Source: Linum tenue | Taxonomy: Eukaryota > Streptophyta > Magnoliopsida > Malpighiales > Linaceae | Assembly (NCBI GenBank): GCA_946122785.1 | Contig: CAMGYJ010000009.1 | Location: 8,896,937-8,960,936 of the forward strand | Reading direction: 5' to 3' | DNA: 64,000 nucleotides | In this document: piece after piece, positions 55,854 through 64,000 of the stretch | How positions within the stretch are numbered: position 1 is the stretch's first letter | How the letters are laid out: every line of letters begins with the position of its first letter | Translations under genes and position numbers: made by a program | Notes under the pieces: generated by a model | The model's database searches: none | Seen by the model: only the letters and a program-made list of their open reading frames with translations | What the model was told of the DNA's origin: nothing

Positions 55854-57280
55854 TGACACGCTAAAACATAACACCTAACAATGGCCAAGTGTAACCAATG
55901 AAAGGGACTGCAGTATAGGCAAGTTTAATTATCAACCCGGGGTCTAGATCTACTGCTTACTCCGTGAATCTCTATTATCTAGCAAACTAGTTCGAGTGAT
56001 TGTTGTGAAAAGTAAAAGCAACAAGAAAGCAGTAAATTGTTCGGGTTTCTAAAGCAGGCAAGAGTCACTCGGGATTGAGTCCCCCTAGCCCCTTAGTTAG
56101 GTTCAATTGCAATTCCCTGGGTTGATTTACTGTTGATTAGACTGCGGAAGATCCGACAGTAGCTTGGAATCTCTTAAGCTGACCAAGCCCTCTCAGTCTA
56201 ACTACCCGGCAGACGACTAGTCTTCACCGGGATAGAAAGCTGAGGCTATGAACACAGAACTCCACTACTGGCGCCAAGAGCACCAGTACAAAGCAGTCAA
56301 CTGGCTAACTCTCGTATAGCCAATCTCCTACTATCGAATGAAGAGGCTCTAACAACCTAATCAGATTCTATCTATCTCAGGTTGAAGCAGAAATTGAGAA
56401 AAGCTGATCAGACTCAAATCAATTCAATAAACATGCATCATTCGATTAAAATCAAACAGTAATATCATCCCAAGTTATTACAATCAAATCCCTAACACAA
56501 GGAACTAGGGTTCTTCATACCCAAGTGAGAGAAGGGTTCTACTCCATAGAGAGAGAAGAGAAAACAAGAATCGGATTAGTCATACTCATAACGATGAGGA
56601 TAATCTGCTCCGGGACGATGATTTCCACTCCTAAGACGATCTCCAGGCTCGATTCAATGAAATCCAGCTCTAGGACAGCTTCTAGGATGTGTTCTTCGCA
56701 CTTTCTCTCTCTAGGGCTCTGTTTTTGCTCTCAAAACACGATTCTTCCACTTTTGGCTCGGATTAGGCTTTAAAACCGGTTTCCCCGAGTTGCACGGCCA
56801 GGTGCACGGCCGTGCACAACACCATTCTGGCCGTGCACCCTGAAACGCGCCGTATCATTAAGTCTGCCTCAGGCCTGGGTGCACGGCCAGGTGCACGGCC
56901 GTGCGTGGCCACGCACAATTCCGTGCGTGCCCACGCACAATCCCGCACGGCCAGGATTATATGTTGCACGGCCGTGCGGATTTCTGCTCTGCCCGTGCGT
57001 GCCCACGCACAATCCCGCACGGCCAAACTGGTTACTTGCACGGCCGTGCGTGGCCACGCACAATCCCGTGCGTGCCCACGCGACTTCCTCAGAACCTCGC
57101 CATGCGTCCGATCCTTGTCCAATCGATGTCAAACTCGCTCTCAAGCCTCCATTCACGTACTAGGACCTGAAATATCATAAACAAGCACAACCTAGCGTGA
57201 AATCGGCCTAAAACACGAGAATCAATACCTCAAACGGAGTAAGAACAGGGGTGAAAACATGTGTAAATAACGGTCTATCA
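55854..57280 (-). repeat. Array A LTR 3
   Basis: 1427 bases, followed by the CCTTC duplication at 57281-57285. The palindrome array is at 56791-57082. Confidence 0.92.
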
Positions 57281-57285
57281 CCTTC

Positions 57286-58308
57286 ACCGGGATAGACTGC
57301 TAAGGCGATTCACACAGATCTCCACTACTGGAATGAATTCCAGTACAAAGCAGTGAATTGATTGACTCTCGCACAACCAATTCACTCCTATCAATCAAGG
57401 AAGCTCTCTTAACCTAATCAGATTCTATCTATCATAGGTTAAAGCAGAAATCAAGAGAATCTGATCAAGATCCAATTGACTCAATAAATCATGCCTCAAT
57501 CAATTATAATCAAACAATATAGCATCCAAAACTTCATACAAGAAAGATCCTAACTCATGGAACTAGGGTTCCTCAAAACTTAAGTGAAGGGAAGTTACTC
57601 CATAGAGAAGATAGAGACTGCAGAAATCTGATCTAGATCTTCAATCTCCATCTCCAAGCTTGATTCCCGAGCTCCAATGGCGAATAAATCCTCCAAAATA
57701 GCTCCAAGAATGTTTCCAAGTCGCTCTCTCTCTCTAGGGTTCGTCCCTTGGGTGTTTGGGATCCAAAACCCAGCTCTCCTCTCTGTTTTGGCTGAAATAT
57801 GTTTAAAAACCAGAATTCCCCGACTCGCACGGCCAGGGTGCACGGCCGTGCAGATCACCACTTTGGCCGTGCGGCTCAAAACGCAGCGTGTCGTTTAATC
57901 GATCTTCAGCCATCTCACACGGCCAGGGTTGCACGGCCGTGTGAGGAATCCAGCCTGCCCGTGCTCGGCCTCGGCAAAAACCACACTGCCAGGGCGCTCA
58001 ATGGTACGGCCGTGTGAGAAGTCTGGCCTGCCCGTGCATGCCCTCGCAGAATTCCGCACGGCCTGGATTGTGCTTCGCACGGCCGTGCGATGCCATGGTC
58101 TGCCCGTGCAGCTTCCTCAGAACCTCGCCATGCGTCCGATCCTCGCCCAATCGAACCCAAACTCGCTCCCAATTCTCCATTCACGTACTAGGACCTGAAA
58201 TATCATAAACAAGCACAACCTAGCGTGAAATCGGCCTAAAACACGAGAATCAATACCTCAAACGGAGTAAGAGCAGGGGTAAAAACATGTGTAAATAACG
58301 GTCTATCA
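57286..58308 (-). repeat. LTR of subfamily B, proximal piece
   Basis: Continues the LTR begun at 46426-46792. It ends GGTCTATCA at 58308. The palindrome array is at 57827-58110. The total LTR is about 1390 bases. Confidence 0.9.
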
Positions 58309-60056
58309 AACTCCCCCACACTTAACCGTTTGCTTGTCCCCAAGCAAACCAAGTCAGACACCAGGTACGCTTACATATTTCAATCAACCAACATTGGGGA
58401 CAAGTCATAAAGGCACAGAACACGTGAATCGCACTGGTTTTCAAACATCAATACATGAACAACCTCAATAACAACCTGGACAACCACCACAAAGGACATT
58501 CGAGTGCAGCAAATCGAGTAGAGGAAGAGTCTCCCTTCTGTTCACTAGCCAACCTAGACTTGACTCAACCACTCATTCAAAACAGTCAACTCATGCATCC
58601 AACTCAAGACATCAGAATAGAGACCGAGCAATCTAGGTCCTCACCGGGGTATAAGAGCATATAGAAAATGAAAATGAATTACTCACTCTCGACCAGTGGG
58701 GTCAGGACAATTTGATGCGAAAGATGCGCATGCTATTTCTCTCAATCCCTATCATCTCTTCACCATGATGGCAGCCTCTAAATGCTAGAGTTCACATATG
58801 GGGTGTCACCACTAACTAATTAGGAGTTCTTAGACACAGGTTCAAATGACTGGCTAGGGTCTTGGACATGGGGAAAAGGCCTTTTAAGTGGTGGAAGTAT
58901 TCATAACACAAGGTTCCACATTTCCAAACACACAATCACAGTCAAACAAACCGGTATTTTCTTTCTGCTATTCTGCATTACTCTATATCTCACAAGCACC
59001 AAAGCGAAGGAGGTATAAACATCAGCATTTCCAAGCCAGACTGCTAAGAAACACTACTCAATGGGCATTATTCAGATTTTTTATTGTGGCTCTCTTTTGC
59101 TTTCAAGTTTTCTTTGTTTTTTTTTTCATTTTTCTTTTCATTTCTCAAGAGAGCCACCACTTCTGCACATTTTTCAAACATCTGCCCAACTTTTAAGCAC
59201 TACCTCCAACACTCACATAAATTATAGCAGAAACAGCAGAGAATATGAAAAAACCACTCTGTGGAACCTTCTAAAAGATGCAACAAGGGTGATTTTTTTC
59301 ATTATAGACCAAAAGAAAGGATAACACACGGCTCAAAGGGGCTGACTAGGGGATATGACACATCAGGACAGTCAGTTTTGGACGTGGGCTAATCCTATGC
59401 CCCCATCATCTTAGCTAGTGACAACGTGAATGCTACACATCATGGAAGAGGGATCTATCGCACAAGAAAGAAACGAGCAGGCTCAAATCTCACATGGCTA
59501 CCTATATGCTCTATCTCACATTCTGATACCCTGGACTAGATGCATAAACGACTGTCAAGAACAAGTAATCAGACCAAGTCACAGTTGGCAAGCAAACAGT
59601 TGAAAAACTGAACCCCTACATCGTTCTACTGCACATCTCAGTCCTCATCATAGGTTGTCCTAGTCGCAAACAAGTTGTCATGCATTCATCCGAAAACCAA
59701 TCAATTCATCCATCAAAACATAGTGCCAATATGATCAAACAGCAGTACTTGGAGCCCTCAAATCGTTAGACTCGGACAGCGGACTAGGATCCAAGCACCC
59801 AAATAAATATTCCAACCGATACAAAGCACCCCCCCACACTTAAGCACGACATTGTCCTCAATGGAGGAAAGATAAGGAGGGTAGAACGAAGTTACCAGAT
59901 CAAGGGTGAATGATGATGGACGGGGCAGGCGGTGCATTCCAGGAAGAGAGAGTAATCAGAACACAAACACCACACAAAATCTCACAAAGACTCTAAAATC
60001 AAATAACAAAACTGACTCAACCGAGGAGAAATAGAGAAAGAAATGCAAACCGACTG

Positions 60057-60104
60057 GTTGGGTTGCCTCCCAACAAGCGCTTCTTTCACGTCGTGAGCCG
60101 GACG
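60057..60104 (-). promoter_or_regulatory. Two-hairpin element, subfamily B, with compensatory stem change
   Basis: Hairpin 1: CGTC-CGGCTCAC-GACG. Hairpin 2: GTTGGG-AGGCAA-CCCAAC. Against array A, the third stem pair changes from G-C to T-A on both arms, and the loop is unchanged. Confidence 0.78.
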
Positions 60105-60111
60105 ATGGCTC

Positions 60112-61323
60112 CTAAGTTTCGGTCCATGCTAGAACCTCCTTGAAGTTGAGGTTCTCGTCGATGAGGTGGAGTCTCAAGTCACAAGCAGGTGGTGTGGCAG
60201 GTGATGAAGGCTCGTGCACTTGATGCAGATGAAGTCTCCACCCTCGAGACCTCTTCTTCTCTTCTCTCGTCTCATTGCCCCAAACCAGATAAGACAGCAT
60301 CGATTGGCCACCATCGCGTCCACCAAGAGGGACCGATGTCGACGTGGCCTTGGTCTGGCAAAGAGACACTGCAAATGGGTCCTTGCTGAGCAATTCCTCG
60401 AAGTTTGGTGGAGATATCACAAGTAACTCATGGCCGGTGCAAGCCTCTTCCACCTCAACTCCGTTCTCAGCCTGGACGCCAATTGCTTCTTCAACCTCCC
60501 TTTCTTCTTCATGTGGTATCGCCCCTGGGAAATGATCGAGAACTTCCTCTTCTTTGCTTTCTTCCTCATCCTCCACAACTTCTTTCTGCACCCTTTCTTG
60601 CTCTTCTTCTTCTAGCACAGATTGGAGAGCAAGTCGCCATGCAATTTCTTCAATGAGATCATCTTGCATCTCCTCGATCGGGCCCAGCATGTTAGAGCAG
60701 AAATAAGGAATTGTGTGATCTGCAACCAGAGGACTTTCCTAATCATGATTATCATGGGAGTTCTCTGTGATAACTTCTGTATGGTCCTCAACATCCCCAT
60801 AGCCTTTGTCACCCTCCACCTCTTCTAGCGTGGTAGCAGAAAGGTGATCTTGAGCAAGATGTGAGCAAACTTGCTCCACCCACTCTGTTTGCTTCGCTAA
60901 GCGTTGAACAGTCTCCTCCATATCATGGAGAAATGAGGGATCGGAAGAGGAAAGGGCTTGGATTTGAAGATCCATCTTGGAGCATGCTCGCTCAGTGTCT
61001 CGAGCGAACTGCTCCACGAGAAGCCTCAATTCATAGTTTGGATCTGGCTGTGGAGTGTAGCACGGCTCTGCAGATTGGCCCGTGAAGGCCGCCATGGGTA
61101 ACTCCAGCGCCGATGGCCCTTCTGGTTGTGGGAGAAATTCTTCTTGGTAATGAGGTTGTTCTTGATATGCCCAGGGGTCTGGTTGTTCTCCGTAGAAAGG
61201 GGGTTGGTACTGGAACCCGAATCCATAGTCTTTTCTTCCTTGATTGCTACAGGGAGTCTCGGGGTAATACCACTCGGATGGTGGTGGATACCCCCCATGA
61301 TTGGAGAAGCCATGAGGATCCAT
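60112..61323 (-). pseudogene. Homologue of the 389-residue protein in subfamily B, one TAG
   Basis: One frame from ATG 61323 to the stop at 60112, interrupted only by TAG at 60739-60741, where array A has CAG (HDQEIPL there, HD-stop-ESPL here). It has an extra stretch near residue 70 (ALELPMAAF). Conserved blocks: YGEQP, RLLVEQ-ARDTERACSKMDLQI, EEMQDD-IEEIAWRLALQSVL (residues about 210-230), ELLSKDPFAVSLCQTK and DENLNFKEVL. Otherwise intact, so the stop is recent. Confidence 0.8.
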
Positions 61324-61440
61324 GATTCAAATCTGCACCAACAGAAACAAAAACACCGAAGTGAAAAGCAAGGGTGGAAAAGAAAAGAAAATAAAAACGC
61401 TAAAGTAACAAACTTCTGCCTTTCCTAATACTCTAGAAAG

Positions 61441-61458
61441 TCCCCGGCAACGGCGCCA
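61441..61458 (-). other. Primer-binding site, tRNA-Asp, subfamily B
   Basis: TCCCCGGCAACGGCGCCA on plus, identical to the other copies. Confidence 0.92.
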
Positions 61459-61464
61459 AAAACT

Positions 61465-63599
61465 TGACACGCCAAAACACAACACCTAACAATGGCCAAG
61501 TGTAACCAATGAAAGGGACTGCAGTATAGTGGCACAAGTAATAAATATCGAATCCACGGGTCTCTAGAGTTACTATTACTCAGCTTCAGTTCATTATCTA
61601 GCAAACTAGATTAAGAATTGATTGATAAACTACTCTACTGACTACTCTACTAATTACAAGTTGGGAACTCACTTAGGTATGATTCCCCCTAGCTCCTCAA
61701 TTAGGTCCAAGTTGCAATTACCTTTGGTTGATCTACTGTTGATTAAACTGCGGAAGATCCTAAATTAGCTTGGAATCTCTTAAGCTGACCAAGCCCTCTC
61801 AGACAGAATACCCGGCAGGCGACTAGCCTTCACCGGGATAGACTGCTAAGGCGATTCACACAGATCGCCACTACTGGAATGAATTCCAGTACAAAGCAGT
61901 GAATTGATTGACTCTCGCACAACCAATTCACTCCTATCAATCAAGGAAGCTCTCTTAACCTAATCAGATTCTATCTATCATATGTTAAAGCAGAAATCAA
62001 GAGAATTTGATCAAGATCCAATTGACTCAATAAATCATGCCTCAATCAATTATAATCAAACAATATAGCATCCAAAACTTCATACAAGAAAGATCCTAAC
62101 TCATGGAACTAGGGTTCCTCAAAACCTAAGTGAAGGGAAGTTACTCCATAGAGAAGATAGAGACTGCAGAAATCTGATCTAGATCTTCAATCTCCATCTC
62201 CAAGCTTGATTCCCGAGCTCCAATGGCGAATAAATCCTCCAAAATAGCTCCAAGAATGTTTCCAAGTCGCTCTCTCTCTAGGGTTCGTCCCTTGGGTGTT
62301 TGGGATCCAAAACCCAGCTCTCCTCTCTGTTTTGGCTGAAATATGTTTAAAAACCAGAATTCCCCGACTCGCACGGCCAGGGTGCACGGCCGTGCAGATC
62401 ACCACTTTGGCCGTGCGGCTCAAAACGCAGCGTGTCGTTTAATCGATCTTCAGCCATCTCACACGGCCAGGGTTGCACGGCCGTGTGAGGAATCCAGCCT
62501 GCCCGTGCTCGGCCTCGGCAAAAACCACACGGCCAGGGCGCTCAATGGTACGACCGTGTGAGAAGTCTGGCCTGCCCGTGCATGCCCTCGCAGAATTCCG
62601 CACGGCCTGGATTGTGCTTCGCACGGCCGTTAGGGATGGCAATGGGGCGGGTTTGGGGCGGGTTTGTCTAAACCATCCCCATCCCCATCTTCAAATACCC
62701 AAACCCATACCCGCCCCATACCCATGCGGGGGAATGTTTTGAAAACCCATCCCCATACCCGTGGGTTTCGGGTACCCATGGGTAATATCCATCCCCGTAC
62801 ATCCAACATTATTATACCTAAAACTTACAAGAAAAGTTTTAATTATAAGTATAAACAAACCTATTATATCACGAAGTCAACAAAACACGGTCATTTTCTA
62901 AATACGATTCAAAGAATATGATCCTAAAACATCCATTAATACATAATATAGACTATAATAATTTTTAAATTATTATGCTCTAACTCTTGATACATTTACT
63001 AAGTAATAATTAACTAACATAATTTTGTTGACAAGGGGGAAAGTGAAAGAGTGGAAGGAGAATTGAGGGAAATGAATTAGGTTTTGATTAAGGTGGTTAC
63101 TCAATTGCATTTCTACTATTTATTTTCTCGAGTTATCATCATCATCATCATCGATAGATTACAATTTAATCCACGTATTTTTTGATATGTGAAGAAATTC
63201 TCTTGGTAGGGCGGGTATGGGTATGGGTATGGGGCGGGGGAGGCTAAAACCATACCCGCCCCATACCCATCAAATCTTTTGCGGATTTTACCCATACCCG
63301 CCCCATACCCGGTCAAAGCGGGGATTCCATGGCATATTGCAAAAATATGCTTTTGTCCGTGTTTTGCATACGGCCGTGCGATGCCATGGTCTTCCCGTGC
63401 AGCTTCCTCAAAACCTCGCCATGCGTCCGATCCTCGTCCAATCGACCCCAAACTCGCTCCCAAGCCTCCATTCACGTACTAGGACCTGAAATATCATAAA
63501 CAAGCACAACCTAGCGTGAAATCGGCCTAAAACACGAGAATCAATACCTCAAACGGAGTAAGAGCAGGGGTAAAAACATGTGTAAATAACGGTCTATCA
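61465..63599 (-). repeat. LTR of subfamily B shared by two internal regions, with an insertion
   Basis: Starts TGACACGCC, ends GGTCTATCA. A 739-base insertion lies at 62631-63369. Without it and one copy of the duplicated target the LTR is 1388 bases, against about 1390 for the other B LTR. It is followed directly by a polypurine tract and further internal sequence. Confidence 0.9.
62631..63369. mobile_element. Non-autonomous hAT-like element with 8-base target duplication
   Basis: Flanked by ACGGCCGT at 62623-62630 and 63370-63377, an 8-base duplication as made by hAT transposases. The left end TAGGGATGGCAATGGGGCGG and the internal GGGCGGG/GGGTATGGGTA repeats at both ends are typical of a common plant hAT-like non-autonomous group. 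The right end (TTTTGCAT) does not mirror the left, so it may be damaged or carry filler. The middle is AT-rich and has no ORF. Confidence 0.65.
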
Positions 63600-63966
63600 A
63601 ACTCCCCCACACTTAACCGTTTGCTTGTCCCCAAGCAAACCAAGTCAGACACCAGGTACGCTTACATATTTCAATCAACCAACATTGGGGACAAGTCATA
63701 AAGGCACAGAACACGTGAATCGCACTGGTTTTCAAACATCAATACATGAACAACCTCAATAACAACCTGGACAACCACCACAAAGGACATTCGAGTGCAG
63801 CAAATCGAGTAGAGGAAGAGTCTCCCTTCTGTTCACTAGCCAACCTAGACTTGACTCAACCACTCACTCAAAACCGTCAACTCATGCATCCAACTCAAGA
63901 CATCAGAATAGAGACCGAGCAATCTAGGTCCTCACCGGGGTATAAGAGCATATAGAAAATGAAAAT
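63600..63966 (-). other. Second subfamily B internal region, truncated
   Basis: Begins with the polypurine tract (63600-63616) and matches 58309-58675 closely, then stops abruptly at about 63966. This makes the LTR at 61465-63599 a shared one. Confidence 0.85.
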
Positions 63967-64000
63967 ATTATATCCCACAAGAAAATATCATCTGAGATAA
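63967..64000. other. Unassigned right edge
   Basis: ATTATATCCCACAAG and following bases no longer match the element. Possibly the end of another insertion, but too short to identify. Confidence 0.3.

Larger units (their letters stand above)
46793..57280 (-). mobile_element. Non-autonomous Athila-related tandem, subfamily A: three LTRs, two internal regions
   Basis: LTR (46793-48219), internal (48220-51323), LTR (51324-52749), internal (52750-55853), LTR (55854-57280). Both internal regions are 3104 bases, and the two copies differ at only about a dozen sites by eye. CCTTC flanks the whole block, so one insertion into the B LTR was followed, or preceded, by unequal recombination between LTRs. 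Each LTR carries only private changes (four or five each), which fits amplification soon after insertion. Confidence 0.9.
58309..61464 (-). other. Subfamily B internal region
   Basis: 3156 bases with the same plan as array A: tRNA-Asp primer site (61458-61441), leader, ORF homologue with one stop (61323-60112), two-hairpin element (60104-60057), polypurine motif (59844-59829), purine-loop hairpin (59160-59085), 3' polypurine tract (58325-58309). Confidence 0.85.
46426..63966 (-). mobile_element. Non-autonomous Athila-related tandem, subfamily B (host of nested array A)
   Basis: On the minus strand: partial internal region (63966-63600), LTR (63599-61465), internal region (61464-58309), LTR (58308-57286 plus 46792-46426, split by array A). 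An LTR is shared between two internal regions, so this too is a tandem, and it is truncated at 63966. The LTR is about 1.39 kb without its insertions. It keeps the family's leader, tRNA-Asp site, two-hairpin element, 3' UTR and polypurine tracts but has no pol. Its left flank is GATAC; the other flank is lost, so no target duplication can be tested. Confidence 0.85.

Overview
The window is plant nuclear DNA, most likely from a eudicot. It has a GRAS-family regulator of the SCL9/14/33 type, a plant F-box gene, plant-type L1 LINEs, Tat- and Athila-lineage Ty3/gypsy elements and a plant mobile domain fragment. It is a transposon-dominated region. Only the GRAS gene at the left edge looks like an intact host gene, and it is cut by the window edge and by a 100-N assembly gap. 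The F-box gene is frameshifted.

Layout. 1-1682: minus-strand GRAS gene. 1683-1782: gap. 1783-8135: decayed Tat-lineage element, with RT, two RNase H domains and integrase on plus and an antisense ORF behind them. 8136-11690: decayed LINE, minus. 11691-24844: a very young Athila element with two 1.42-kb LTRs, a tRNA-Asp primer site, gag-pol in one frame and a third ORF. 24845-26160: plant mobile domain fragment. 26161-30051: LINE, plus. 30052-33060: local duplication carrying a terminal-inverted-repeat element. 33189-34470: F-box pseudogene. 34878-36630: truncated LINE with an open 492-codon frame. 37760-39712: rearranged Ty3 element with one LTR part inverted. 41742-45896: nearly complete minus-strand LINE with poly(A) and target duplication. 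46426-63966: minus-strand non-autonomous relatives of the Athila element.

The most interesting material is the Athila family. The element at 11691-24844 has the proteins. The elements at 46-64 kb keep its ends, leader, 3' untranslated region and several RNA-like structures, but replace gag-pol and ORF3 with one unknown 389-codon ORF. They look like an autonomous and non-autonomous pair. One non-autonomous copy (46793-57280) is a tandem of three LTRs and two internal regions with a CCTTC target duplication, nested inside the LTR of a second subfamily, which itself shares an LTR with a further copy at the right edge. All members share a two-hairpin element just after the coding region. One of its stems varies by compensatory change while the loop AGGCAA is constant. 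They also share a 3' hairpin with a purine loop, duplicated polypurine-tract motifs and arrays of the palindrome GCACGGCCGTGC in the LTRs. A second palindrome array, followed by a TATA-like box, lies inside the autonomous element upstream of ORF3.

All calls come from reading the sequence and from knowledge of the families. No database search or folding program was run.
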